From: Natronohydrobacter thiooxidans
GTDB lineage: Bacteria > Pseudomonadota > Alphaproteobacteria > Rhodobacterales > Rhodobacteraceae
DNA: 64,000 bases
Direction of reading: 5' to 3'
NCBI RefSeq assembly: GCF_001884735.1
Contig: NZ_MJAP01000012.1
Location: 186,001-250,000 of the forward strand
The stretch's first letter is position 1, and the number at the start of each line of letters is the position of its first letter. A program made the position numbers and the translations under genes. The notes beneath the pieces were generated by a model. That model did not search any database. It had not been told where the DNA came from and saw only the letters and a list, made by a program, of their open reading frames with translations. Positions 51,491 to 60,101 of the stretch are shown here, one piece after another.

Positions 51491-52527
51491 AACCCGCGCA
51501 TATTCGCGAGGGCGGGGGGTTCGGGGTTTTGCTCGCCCTCGCCCTCGGACTTGTCGTCCTGAGCTTCGCGGTCGCCCTTGCGACCGCGATTGGGGATTAC
51601 CGGATTCCGCTGCTCACGGTCCTTCATGCCGTGACCAACGGGCTGGGCCTTTCGACCATCGAGATCCCGCGCATCGAATCCAGCATCGTCTGGGACATGC
51701 GCCTGAGCCGGGCGCTGGTGGCAGCGCTGGCCGGGGCGGGGCTGGCGCTGTGCGGCGCGATCCTTCAGGCGCTCCTGCGCAACCCGCTGGCCGAGCCCTT
51801 TGTGCTGGGCGTGTCGGCCGGGGCTTCGACCGGGGCGGTGGCAGTCATCATTCTGGGCATTGGCGCGGGCGGGCTGTCGCTGTCGATGGGGGCCTTTGCC
51901 GGTGCCTTCGCCGCCTTCGCGCTGGTCGCGCTTCTGTCGAACGGGGCGACCAGCGGGCCCAATCACACAATTCTGGCCGGGGTCGCAGCCTCGCAGCTGT
52001 TCAATGCGCTGACCTCGTACATCGTCACCACCTCGGGAAGTGCGCAGCAGGCGCGAGATGTGATGTTCTGGCTGCTTGGCAGCTTCGGCGGCGTGCGCTG
52101 GCCCGATTTCTACCTGCTTCTGGTCGTCGTCACCCTGGGGCTGGCGCTCTGCCTGTGGATAGCGCGGTCGCTCGATGCCTTCACCTTTGGCGACGAGGAT
52201 GCGGCCGCCCTTGGCGTGCCGGTCGCGCGCGTGCGCCTGCTGTTGTTCGGACTGACCGCATTGATGACGGCGGCGATTGTCAGCATGGTCGGCGCAATCG
52301 GCTTCGTGGGCCTCGTGGTGCCCCATGTGGCACGCTATGTCGTGGGTCCGATGCATTTGCGCCTGCTGCCCGCCTGTGCGGTGATCGGGGCAGTGTTCAT
52401 GGTGCTTGCCGATATCGTCTCGCGCGTGATCGTGCCCCAGCAGACAATCCCGATCGGCGTGGTCACGGCTTTGGTCGGCGTCCCCTTCTTCGCCATCATT
52501 CTCTATCGCGGACGGCCCCGGACATGA
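51487..52527 (+). CDS. FecCD-family ABC transporter permease
   Basis: The 346-residue membrane protein shows the FecCD signatures: RLSRALVAALAGAGLALCGA, LQALLRNPLAEPFVLGVSAG and GAIGFVGLVVPHVARYVVGP. The start is the GTG at 51487, which overlaps the stop of the binding protein; no ATG fits without losing the first helix. It would form a homodimeric channel with the next gene's ATPase. Confidence 0.92.
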   Translation: MKPAHIREGGGFGVLLALALGLVVLSFAVALATAIGDYRIPLLTVLHAVTNGLGLSTIEIPRIESSIVWDMRLSRALVAALAGAGLALCGAILQALLRNPLAEPFVLGVSAGASTGAVAVIILGIGAGGLSLSMGAFAGAFAAFALVALLSNGATSGPNHTILAGVAASQLFNALTSYIVTTSGSAQQARDVMFWLLGSFGGVRWPDFYLLLVVVTLGLALCLWIARSLDAFTFGDEDAAALGVPVARVRLLLFGLTALMTAAIVSMVGAIGFVGLVVPHVARYVVGPMHLRLLPACAVIGAVFMVLADIVSRVIVPQQTIPIGVVTALVGVPFFAIILYRGRPRT

Positions 52528-53357
52528 GTATCATAGCCCGTAACCTGACATGGGGCGTACGCGGGCGCACCATCGTCTCCGACGTGTCGCTTTCTGTTGC
52601 GCCGGGCGAAACACTGGGCCTGATCGGGCCGAACGGGTCGGGCAAGTCGTCGCTCCTGCGGCTGCTGGCGGGGCTGAGGCAGCCGCAATCCGGCGGGGTA
52701 GAGATCAACGGGCGTGACATTGCGCGTGTGCCGCGCCGGGCGCTGGCGCGCGAGATGGCCTTTGTCCGGCAGGATTCTGCGACCGATACCAATGTCACCG
52801 TCCGCGATGTGGTGCGGCTGGGACGGACGCCGCATCGCTCGGCCCTGTCAGGCTGGACGGCGGCGGATGAGCAGGCGGTGACGATGGCGCTGGAGCGGGT
52901 CGATATGATCAGCCATCGCGGGCAGTCCTGGCAGACCCTCTCAGGCGGTGAGCGGCAGCGTGTTCATATCGCGCGGGCGCTGGCCCAGTCGCCGCAGGTG
53001 ATGTTTCTGGATGAACCGACCAACCATCTGGATATCCATCACCAGATCGAGATCCTGCGCCTTGTGCGCAGGCTGGACCTGACCAGCATCATCGCCCTGC
53101 ATGACCTGAACCTGGCCGCCATGTTCTGCGACCGCATTCTGGTGTTGAGAGAGGGCGCCACCGTGGCGTTCGGCACGCCCCGGACCGTGTTGACCGAGAG
53201 CCTGTTGCGCGAGGTTTTCCGGGTCGAGGCCAAGGTGAACGGCGCCGAGCGACCGCATATCGTCTTCTGCCCAGGACAGGAGTTCGGCAGCGGACCCACA
53301 GTTCGGCAATGGGACGATGAGCCATCTGGTCAGGGATTTCGCGCGCTACCAGGGTGA
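52524..53357 (+). CDS. FecE/FhuC-type ABC transporter ATP-binding protein
   Basis: The 277-residue ATPase has Walker A GPNGSGKSSLLRLLAG, the family motif FVRQDSATDTNVTVRDVVRL, signature LSGGERQRVHIARAL, Walker B VMFLDEPTNHLD and switch His in ALHDLNLAA. It overlaps the permease stop by 4 bp and ends the operon. It completes a three-gene importer for siderophore or cobalamin-like ligands. Confidence 0.93.
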   Translation: MSIIARNLTWGVRGRTIVSDVSLSVAPGETLGLIGPNGSGKSSLLRLLAGLRQPQSGGVEINGRDIARVPRRALAREMAFVRQDSATDTNVTVRDVVRLGRTPHRSALSGWTAADEQAVTMALERVDMISHRGQSWQTLSGGERQRVHIARALAQSPQVMFLDEPTNHLDIHHQIEILRLVRRLDLTSIIALHDLNLAAMFCDRILVLREGATVAFGTPRTVLTESLLREVFRVEAKVNGAERPHIVFCPGQEFGSGPTVRQWDDEPSGQGFRALPG

Positions 53358-54362
53358 GCGGCGCATGCCCCCTGCCCTATCGCCGCTGTTCTCGCTGATG
53401 ATCTCAAGGCTGCGATACTCCTGGTATGCATTGCGGGCGGTTCTTTCTTGGGAAGATGCGCGACGCTACGGAGTACGTCCGCGCAAAAGTGGGAAACGGT
53501 TTTGCGCATAGGGTGAGCAATGAAAAATGCGTTGGCGCCCCCCGAATGGGCTTTGTTGAGAAAGACTGTTGCGGACATGATTCTTCATCCTGAATGCGAG
53601 AAGTTCAATGCATCCTATTGATATTGTTACAATATATGTGAGATGAAGGCAGGTTTCACCGCCTTCCGCCTGCGTTACCTGCGGCAGCCATCACCGCCCT
53701 GGCAAGATCCGGCAAATCATCGGTCAGGAAAGCATGAAGGTCAGCATAGCTGACACTTTTCAAAGTTTAGATCCGATATGCGCCCCCTGCCCTGCGGCTC
53801 TGCACGGTGGCGCCGGATCAGAGCGGCAATGGAAGACGTAAGATCCTCCAGAGGCTTGAGCATTTTCCAGAATGGAATATTGGCCCATGCGCGCTCTGAA
53901 CATAACCGCGGTGAACTGACAGCATGTCTGAGCGGTCACGGGTCGCGATGGCCTATGCCCGCGCCCCAGTCGATTCCAGTCTGGGGTCCAGTTCCCAAAG
54001 GCGCATTGATCACTTAGGGGATGTCATTCTGTCCGGGTCAGTCTTCACGAGCTGCTTCTGCTGTATCAGCCACGCCTGTGCGTGAAACCGCGGACTGCCC
54101 GCAGGGGTTTCGTACATCCTGTTTGCGGTGCCATCGTCATTCAAGAGGACGTGCATGCGCAAACCCTGTGGCTAGCTGCGCCGCGCGAAACCCTCAAGAG
54201 ACATGCCTGCCGTGATGCCCCGGAGGCGCTGCAGGGCGAGCAGAGCCCGGTGCTGGTTCTCTTGATGAGATCATGGATACTGATGGCGCACAACCCTCGC
54301 TGCGCTGCTGTAGAAGCGGAAAGAAGAGGTTGAACAAAGTCATGGCCCGGCCGATGGGCTTT
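53358..54362. other. Gene-poor region between the metal importer and repC
   Basis: About 1 kb holds no frame with protein-family character or convincing start. Structure seen: GCGCAAAA (53481-53488) and TTTTGCGC (53500-53507), a perfect 8-bp inverted repeat that may terminate the importer operon; and GTCAGC-ATA-GCTGAC (53740-53754). The string ATGGGCTTTGTT occurs twice in the same orientation (about 53545 and 54355), without a transposase between. Confidence 0.5.
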
Positions 54363-54378
54363 GTTTGCCGCGGCAAAC
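54363..54378. other. parS: parS-like centromere site 1 (downstream of repC)
   Basis: GTTTGCCGCGGCAAAC is a perfect 16-bp palindrome and fits the repABC parS consensus GTTNNCNGCNGNNAAC at every fixed position. It lies just beyond the 3' end of repC. RepB would bind here for partition. An identical copy is at 55717-55732 and a one-base variant at 54836-54851. Confidence 0.8.
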
Positions 54379-54400
54379 TTCGCAAGGGGAGCTTGTTCGT

Positions 54401-55549
54401 TCACGCCCATCCAACACGCACTCCTGCCTCCACATCCCGTATCATGCGTTCCAGATATCTTTCAGGCCGGGAGATGCGAGCAGCGTTTCTGGCCAGATAA
54501 TCCATGGCTCTCAGCATTCTGCCAACTCCCATCAATTGACAGGCTTTGATGAGTGCGTGTTCATTCACGTTCAGCATTCTTCCAAAATCATAAATTACTC
54601 GGATTATCCCGTCCGGTGTCGGGTTGATGTCAGGATAGAAGGACTTGAGTTCAGCGCATCGGTGCCAACTTTCCTCGGGGTCCGGATCGACGCTTTTTTT
54701 ATCTTCAATGTTTTGGGACTCTTCTAGCCGGACATTTTGACCGCCCGAGCCGGACATTTTGGGGGCCATCCGAGGCATGACCGGTTCGCGGAGGGGGTCC
54801 GATACCTGGGGTTCTTCAGGACTGTTATCCGCTTTGTTTACCGCGGCAAACTGGTTTACTTCAGCACTGTCGCCCGCTGCGTCAGGGCTCGTCTCAATCT
54901 CTGCGATGATCTGTCTGAGATCCTGCAGGGTCAGGCCAGTGCGCCGCAGGACCCTGCCGAGATCTGCAAGCCTTTCGCGCTCTTCCGGTTCCACAGCGCC
55001 CGTGGCGCGCCGTGCCCGGATGGCCATGGCGCGCGCCCGGAGGTTCTTGATCTCGTCCTGAATTTCCGTCTCGCGCTCGGCCATCTCGCGAAGTTCCGCC
55101 ATGCGTTTGAAAAGCGGGGTGAGGTCAATGCCGAATGCGTCCACGATTGCCCCTTTACGTTTCAGAGGGAATCTCTTCCCGGATGCGGAAGATCGCCGGA
55201 CCACCAGGCCCGCCTCGGTCAGCCGTGAGATATGCCGACGCAGCACCCGTTCATCCATCCCGTTGGCGCGGTCACACAAGGCGCGGTTCCCGGCGAAGAT
55301 CACCAGCAGCATATCCGGGGTAATCGGTCTATCTGTGCCGGTTTTCGGGTCACGGCAGGGCAGGTGACTCAGAAGGGCGTTCAGAACCAGCAGGTCCCCG
55401 GTCGATAAGCCAAGCTGTCGCCGGACCACCCTGAGGATAGGCAGGATTTGTCCGCGTGATGTCGGGGCGAAGCCGGGGGCGTCCTTTTGGTCACAGGACA
55501 TGGCCCCGGTTGCGACGCAATAAAGCGTCGCCGGATTTTCGTGTTTCAT
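54401..55549 (-). CDS. repC: Replication initiator RepC
   Basis: The 382-residue protein is the initiator of a repABC replicon. The N-terminal winged-helix region (about 30-130) contains LPILRVVRRQLGLSTGDLLV, FAGNRALCDRANGMDERVLR and HISRLTEAGLVVRRSSASGK. The conserved end is VNEHALIKACQLMGVGRMLR, with ISRPERYLERMIRD. In repABC plasmids the origin lies inside repC; AT-richer stretches near 54570-54610 and 54690-54730 are candidates only. A parS-like site lies inside the gene. Translation is probably controlled by the antisense RNA in the repB-repC gap. Confidence 0.95.
   Translation of the reverse strand: MKHENPATLYCVATGAMSCDQKDAPGFAPTSRGQILPILRVVRRQLGLSTGDLLVLNALLSHLPCRDPKTGTDRPITPDMLLVIFAGNRALCDRANGMDERVLRRHISRLTEAGLVVRRSSASGKRFPLKRKGAIVDAFGIDLTPLFKRMAELREMAERETEIQDEIKNLRARAMAIRARRATGAVEPEERERLADLGRVLRRTGLTLQDLRQIIAEIETSPDAAGDSAEVNQFAAVNKADNSPEEPQVSDPLREPVMPRMAPKMSGSGGQNVRLEESQNIEDKKSVDPDPEESWHRCAELKSFYPDINPTPDGIIRVIYDFGRMLNVNEHALIKACQLMGVGRMLRAMDYLARNAARISRPERYLERMIRDVEAGVRVGWA
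54836..54851. other. parS: parS-like site 2 (inside repC)
   Basis: GTTTACCGCGGCAAAC differs by one base from the other two copies and still fits GTTNNCNGCNGNNAAC. It is embedded in repC coding sequence, where the protein constraint may explain the imperfect palindrome. Confidence 0.7.
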
Positions 55550-55594
55550 TGTCGATTTTAGACGGCAAAACGAGACCGTTCACCGAAATCGGTG

Positions 55595-55680
55595 TTGAAA
55601 TAATTTATCCGTTGGGGTATCAATCAGGTGTCAAGACTAATCGAGGCCCTTCGGAAGCTCCGCTTTCGGGGGGTCTTTTC
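55595..55680 (+). ncRNA. Candidate counter-transcribed RNA (incompatibility RNA) of repABC with its promoter
   Basis: On the strand opposite repABC, within the repB-repC gap, TTGAAA (55595-55600), 17 bp, TATCAA (55618-55623) form a promoter. About 15-20 nt past the expected start (near 55630), GGCCCTTCGGAAGC-TCC-GCTTTCGGGGG folds into a stem followed by TCTTTTC, a rho-independent terminator ending near 55680. The transcript would be about 50 nt, the size of known repABC ctRNAs that repress repC. The promoter is included in the coordinates. Confidence 0.82.
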
Positions 55681-55716
55681 GTTTATGCTTGGTCTGCCTC
55701 CATGTTCGGGTTGAAA

Positions 55717-55732
55717 GTTTGCCGCGGCAAAC
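55717..55732. other. parS: parS-like site 3 (repB-repC intergenic region)
   Basis: GTTTGCCGCGGCAAAC is identical to site 1. The symmetry extends to 22 bp (AAA on the left, TTT on the right, 55714-55735), the longest of the three. It lies about 37 bp downstream of the ctRNA terminator and just after the repB stop. Confidence 0.82.
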
Positions 55733-55774
55733 TTTTCGGGATGTATCTGGTAAGTCGTTGATATTAATTGATAA

Positions 55775-56689
55775 TCATGATTTCCTCCATTCCTCGAATA
55801 GCTCCGGAAGACGGCTTTCCAGATGCTTCAGAAAGCCCCGGTCGGTCTTTGACCCGGCTGAAATCGTAAGACGGGAACCGCTCACTCTCGCGGTTATGCC
55901 AGACGGGGAGGGCGGCTCCGCTTGCGGCTTGGGTTTGGCCTGCGTAAGCCGGATCGCCTCGGCGAGCCGCTCCGGGCTCGGGCGGGCCCGAGGTATTTCG
56001 GCGAGAACCCCCGAGATGTCTGTTGGCATCTGGTCCTTCAGGTTTGATCGCAGTTGATCCCACTGGCGTCGCCCGGCCCCATGCGCGGGGCCGATATGGC
56101 GGATCAGTTCTTCCGGGATCCCCTCGACGATGCCTTTCATCAGGGAGATGCTGGTCTTGTCAATTCCGGTCGCCCGGGTCACCACGACTGCCTTGAAACC
56201 GGCGTCGAGGATCCGGGCGACGAAGAGGGCCCGTTCGATGAAGCTGGTGTCGAGGCGTTCATTATTCTCGACGCCCTGCGCAATGACCGACTCCTCATCC
56301 GTCATCTCCATCACGGTGGCCCGCACGTCCCTCCCAAGCGCCCGGCAGGCGAGAAGACGCCTGCGGCCGAAGACGACCTCCAGTTCCCCGTTCGGGAGCC
56401 GTCGGACCAGGATAGGGACTTTCTGACCTTCCTCCTGGATCGAGGCGATAAGTCCCTCCAGATCCTCGGACGGGTCCAGGCGATCCATGATCGGGGACAT
56501 GCGGATCAAGGATGGGCTGATCATGCGGGTACTGTGGCGGTCCTCATCCCGCAGCGCATCTATCGCCCGCGATACGGTCGGACTCTGGTGCGACGGGGAG
56601 GGCGCCTCTTCGCCGTCCAGATCATCGAGATAATCGAGACCCTCGTCCATGGCCCGCTCAAGGGATTTCCCGAAAATCTTACGAGCCAT
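55775..56689 (-). CDS. repB: Partition protein RepB (ParB family)
   Basis: The 304-residue protein has the ParB nuclease-like N-terminal core, with LIASIQEEGQKVPILVRRL and LEVVFGRRRLLACRALG (ParB boxes), and a central helix-turn-helix (AVVVTRATGIDKTSISLMKG, about 160-180) that reads parS. The ATG at 56689 is chosen because the protein then begins MARKIFGKSLERA as RepB proteins do; it overlaps the end of repA by 11 bp. It partners RepA in segregation and autoregulation of the operon. Confidence 0.95.
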   Translation of the reverse strand: MARKIFGKSLERAMDEGLDYLDDLDGEEAPSPSHQSPTVSRAIDALRDEDRHSTRMISPSLIRMSPIMDRLDPSEDLEGLIASIQEEGQKVPILVRRLPNGELEVVFGRRRLLACRALGRDVRATVMEMTDEESVIAQGVENNERLDTSFIERALFVARILDAGFKAVVVTRATGIDKTSISLMKGIVEGIPEELIRHIGPAHGAGRRQWDQLRSNLKDQMPTDISGVLAEIPRARPSPERLAEAIRLTQAKPKPQAEPPSPSGITARVSGSRLTISAGSKTDRGFLKHLESRLPELFEEWRKS

Positions 56690-57866
56690 CGATCCGCCCC
56701 CAAGACCGGTGCATTTCCTGCTCAATCTCATCCGCTATCCGGTAGACCGATTCGATCACCCGGTCGTAGGTCTTCTTGTTCACCTCCCGGGGCTCAACTT
56801 CGAATACGGATTGCTTGGTGTTCGCCGCGTCCCCGATCGCGGTGGATTTGACGAACTCCGCGGCCATGACCGAATTTCCGGTGACGGTCCGGAGGAAGCT
56901 GGCCATCTGGACTTGCGGCTGGTCCGTCCCCTCATAGCGCGTAATGAGCATCTTGACGAAGTCGAACCCGTGATCCGGGGCGTGCCTCTCGACCACCTCC
57001 ATGAGGTTTGAGGCCATGCCGAGGAAGGTCGCCAGAGACATCACGTCCAGCATGGAGGCGTTGAGCGGGATGAGAACCCCGTTCGAGGCGAAGAGGGCGG
57101 AGATTACTGCGAAACTCAGCTGCGGCGGGGTGTCGAACAGAATCAGGTCGTAATCGTCCCGGACCGGGTCGAGCGCGTCGGCGATACGACGATGAAACCC
57201 CCCGGAGCCTCCAGGGTTTCGGAAGGAGAGGGCGGTCTCGAACTCAAACTCCATGATGTTCATTGAGGCCGGGATCAGGTCGATCGTGGGGTAATAGGTC
57301 TTCCGGATGACCTGACGCACCGGGACCGGCTCCTTGTACCGGATCAAATCGTATGAGCTGAGCATATCCGGGTCCAGCTCCGGCGTGACCCCGAACATGT
57401 TCGTCAGGCTCGCCTGGCTGTCCAGGTCGACCAGAAGCACCCGGTATCCCCTCAGCCCCATCAGTGAGCCGAGATGTACTACCGAACTGGTCTTGCTTGA
57501 GCCCCCTTTGAGGTTAAAGCAGGTGATGACCTGACAGCGCTCCCCGGCCCGTCGCCTTGGGCGGTGCGCATCATCCAGCTTGCCCTCATCAAAGAGTATC
57601 CGCTGGATCTCGATCATCTCCTCCGCAGTGAAATACCGACGGTTGCTTTTGTCCAGCTCCCCGGTCGGGAGCCGGTCGGACATGCTGGAGACATAATGCC
57701 GGAAGGTGTTTTGATTGATCCGGAGCAGATCCGCGACTTCCCGCATCGCAAAGCGCCGCAGGGTCTTCCGCGCGTCCGGTGGAAAGCTCTCCTCCGTATG
57801 CTCCTGAAGCCGCTTGGTCAGCCGTGACGACAGGCCCTGAAACCGTCGTGAACCCTTGATGCTCAT
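56679..57866 (-). CDS. repA: Partition ATPase RepA (ParA family)
   Basis: The 395-residue protein has an N-terminal DNA-binding part (about 35-90, RFAMREVADLLRINQNTFRHY) followed by the deviant Walker A FNLKGGSSKTSSVVHLGSLM (about 117-136), the A' motif VLLVDLDSQASLTNMFG and Walker B LILFDTPPQL. RepA drives plasmid segregation with RepB and represses the repABC promoter. It is the first gene of the cassette; its promoter must lie upstream of 57866 in the AT-richer stretch to about 58000. Confidence 0.95.
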   Translation of the reverse strand: MSIKGSRRFQGLSSRLTKRLQEHTEESFPPDARKTLRRFAMREVADLLRINQNTFRHYVSSMSDRLPTGELDKSNRRYFTAEEMIEIQRILFDEGKLDDAHRPRRRAGERCQVITCFNLKGGSSKTSSVVHLGSLMGLRGYRVLLVDLDSQASLTNMFGVTPELDPDMLSSYDLIRYKEPVPVRQVIRKTYYPTIDLIPASMNIMEFEFETALSFRNPGGSGGFHRRIADALDPVRDDYDLILFDTPPQLSFAVISALFASNGVLIPLNASMLDVMSLATFLGMASNLMEVVERHAPDHGFDFVKMLITRYEGTDQPQVQMASFLRTVTGNSVMAAEFVKSTAIGDAANTKQSVFEVEPREVNKKTYDRVIESVYRIADEIEQEMHRSWGRIDGS

Positions 57867-58885
57867 GCCTCGTTTCCCTTTTTGGGATATTCATTTTCAT
57901 GTTCTATACAACAGCATCGGGGCGGTTTTCCAGAAAAACCTGACGTGGGGCCGGTATCGCGTCGACGTCGATATTTTTGACGACAACTAAACATAACTAA
58001 ATCAACAGGTTCCGGGCCTTTTCTGAAGTTTAACCTTGCCTTGCACGCGTCATCATCTGGGGGCTGTCGCATGATATATGACAACCCTGACGCCGAATAT
58101 ACAAGATGTGCTTGCCTTTCCTGCGGGTCTCGGTCGACCCCGACTCGATTCTGATTCCCCCACGGCGTCGCCAGCCATCCGGTCCGGTCCCGCGTTCCTC
58201 AAGGATTTCAGGGCCTGCGACTGGGGCAGGGGGTCTGCTCCGCGCATCTAGCACCAGCACGCATAATGTGCCCAATCCTTGGCGTTAGCTTTGAGCGTGT
58301 TGTCGCACAGCGCCCGCGCGAGCGTGACCGCAGGTGGTATCGACCAACCGGTCGAGAGTGCCTGACTCCGCGACATGTGCGGGCAGGGCAATGGTATCGC
58401 CTTTTGTATTGCGCGCTCTCGTCGTGCCCATGGGCCCTGAGATCGATTTCGCGTGTTCTGGCGACACTCTTCCCCGAAAATCCGGTAATTTTGAGCCTGA
58501 CCTGTAGGCCATCTCTTTGCGCCCGATAATGCAAACTTACTGGACATTATGGTGAAGGGCAGGTGGCGGCGGTTACGGCATAAATTTGGTAGATAACCGC
58601 CGTCATGTGTCGACGGGCCAGCATTCATACTGATTCATAGGCTGCATGCCAGCGGTGGTGCGCGTAACCGTCGCCAGCATTGCTTGCCAAGCGCGTGTTG
58701 CGCTGCCGTGAAACCGGCGGGTGGATTGCACCTGGCAGGGGTGTCGGTTGCTGGTGATGTCTGTACTTACTTACCTACGCCAATTGAGGTCAAAGCCGAA
58801 TTGCGGACTTGAAATCCGTCGGTTCCGCGGCTTTTGCGCAATACATCGCGGCATTCCCCGTGAGGCGTAGCGCAGTGGCTTTCTT
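57867..58885. other. Gene-poor region upstream of repA
   Basis: About 1 kb with no convincing gene. 57880-58010 is AT-rich (for example ACTAAACATAACTAAATC near 57985) and should contain the repA promoter and RepA operator. From 58250 to 58620 minus-strand frames are open but show no family character; they may be relics. No insertion-sequence ends were recognised. Confidence 0.5.
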
Positions 58886-59632
58886 TCAGCCGCGGCCGAT
58901 GAACGGCATCTTTGTCGCCATTATCGTCATGAACTGCACATTGGCCTCCAGCGGCAGCTGCGCCATGCTCACCACGGCATTGGCGACATGGGTCACATCC
59001 ATCACCGGTTCGGCCCGTATACTGCCATCGGCCTGCGGCACGCCCTCGGTCATGGCGCGCGCCATGTCCGAGGCGGCATTTCCGATGTCGATCTGTCCAC
59101 ACGCAATATCATGCTTGCGCCCGTCAAGCGACAGGGTGCGGGTCAGGCCGGTGATCGCAGTCTTTGTCACAGTATAAGGGACAGAGCCGACGCGCGGAAC
59201 CTGCGCCGATATCGAGCCGTTATTGATGATGCGCCCGCCTTTGGGCGACTGGGCGCGCATCATGGCGAATGCGCCGCGCGCGATCAGGAATGCCCCGTCG
59301 AGATTGACAGCGACCACGCGGCGCCAATCCTCCCAAGCGATATCGGCAATCTCGGTGGCGGGCAGGCTGATGCCTGCATTGTTGAACACCACATCCAGAC
59401 GCCCGAAGCTTTTGGCAATCGCCTCAAATAGCCCGTCGACCTGCTCGGGCTGAGACACATCGCAGGGATAGGCAAGCGCGCGATCAGGTGCATGGGCCGC
59501 AAGCCCGGCAAGCTCTTCTGCGCTGCGGGCCGCGAGAACAACCTTGTCGCCCGCGTTCAGGAAGGCGCGCGCGCAGGCGCGGCCTATGCCTTTGCTGGCG
59601 CCGGTGACGAGGACAATTCTGGGTTCGGTCAT
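58886..59632 (-). CDS. Short-chain dehydrogenase/reductase
   Basis: The 248-residue classical SDR has the cofactor motif VTGASKGIGRACARA (TGxxxGxG), the NNAG motif FNNAGISLPA and the catalytic Ser...Tyr-x3-Lys in NNGSISAQVPRVGSVPYTVTK. It probably oxidises a sugar or sugar-acid hydroxyl in the same pathway as the flanking genes. It overlaps the preceding small gene by 4 bp and shares its putative LacI operator. Confidence 0.9.
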   Translation of the reverse strand: MTEPRIVLVTGASKGIGRACARAFLNAGDKVVLAARSAEELAGLAAHAPDRALAYPCDVSQPEQVDGLFEAIAKSFGRLDVVFNNAGISLPATEIADIAWEDWRRVVAVNLDGAFLIARGAFAMMRAQSPKGGRIINNGSISAQVPRVGSVPYTVTKTAITGLTRTLSLDGRKHDIACGQIDIGNAASDMARAMTEGVPQADGSIRAEPVMDVTHVANAVVSMAQLPLEANVQFMTIMATKMPFIGRG

Positions 59633-60006
59633 GATCTCACTCCGCTAGTGTCCGGCTCAGGCTGGCCGGGATTTGCAGGCAGCGCCAGGGCGTCTGCGTC
59701 GAAAACAGTGTGGAAGACATGGCCATCGAACATGTCCAACAGGGGCTGCGATGCCGCACGGCTTGCGTAACGGACATCTGACGCAAGCGCGCCATCCAGC
59801 GCGGCGCGGTCGGGGAAACGCATCATGATCACCAGTTCCAGATGCGTGTCGGGACGGTCGCTTTCGACTTCGCGCAACAGCCGGACTTCCTCGGCCTGCG
59901 GGAATTGCGCCCAGAGCGCGCGTAGCGTTGTCTGGATATGCGTGTCGAAGGCCGTCTTCATGCCGGGTTTGACATGGCCCTGAAAGAAGGCGCAACGAAT
60001 ATACAT
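59629..60006 (-). CDS. Small EthD/Dabb-like dimeric alpha-beta barrel protein
   Basis: The 125-residue protein begins MYIRCAFFQGHVKPGMKTAF and contains a ferredoxin-like repeat with LELVIMMRFPDRAALDGALA; this resembles the EthD or stress-responsive dimeric alpha-beta barrel group. Such proteins often accompany sugar-acid or aromatic oxidoreductases without a known reaction. The ATG at 60006 follows from the family-like start; upstream in-frame codons lie in the promoter. It is the first gene of a two-gene operon. Confidence 0.65.
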   Translation of the reverse strand: MYIRCAFFQGHVKPGMKTAFDTHIQTTLRALWAQFPQAEEVRLLREVESDRPDTHLELVIMMRFPDRAALDGALASDVRYASRAASQPLLDMFDGHVFHTVFDADALALPANPGQPEPDTSGVRS

Positions 60007-60046
60007 CGGGCGATGTCCTGATCCGGGGGGGCTTTTCACGAAGCCT

Positions 60047-60062
60047 ATGGTAACGATATCAG
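60047..60062. promoter_or_regulatory. LacI-type operator-like site, copy 1
   Basis: ATGGTAACGATATCAG is 41 bp before the small-gene ATG. It agrees at 13 of 16 positions with the palindrome at 62890-62905 and has the central CG typical of LacI-family operators. Confidence 0.55.
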
Positions 60063-60101
60063 TTCGTCAAGTCTGATGACCACGCGCGCCGGTGTAACCC
60101 G

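Noticed and set aside
53545..54366. Direct repeat ATGGGCTTTGTT as possible insertion-sequence ends
   Set aside because: The copies are in the same orientation, only about 12 bp long, and no transposase or target duplication lies between them.
58248..58628. Open minus-strand frames upstream of repA as possible transposase relics
   Set aside because: No transposase motif (such as a DDE pattern) or terminal inverted repeats could be recognised; recorded only as gene-poor DNA.
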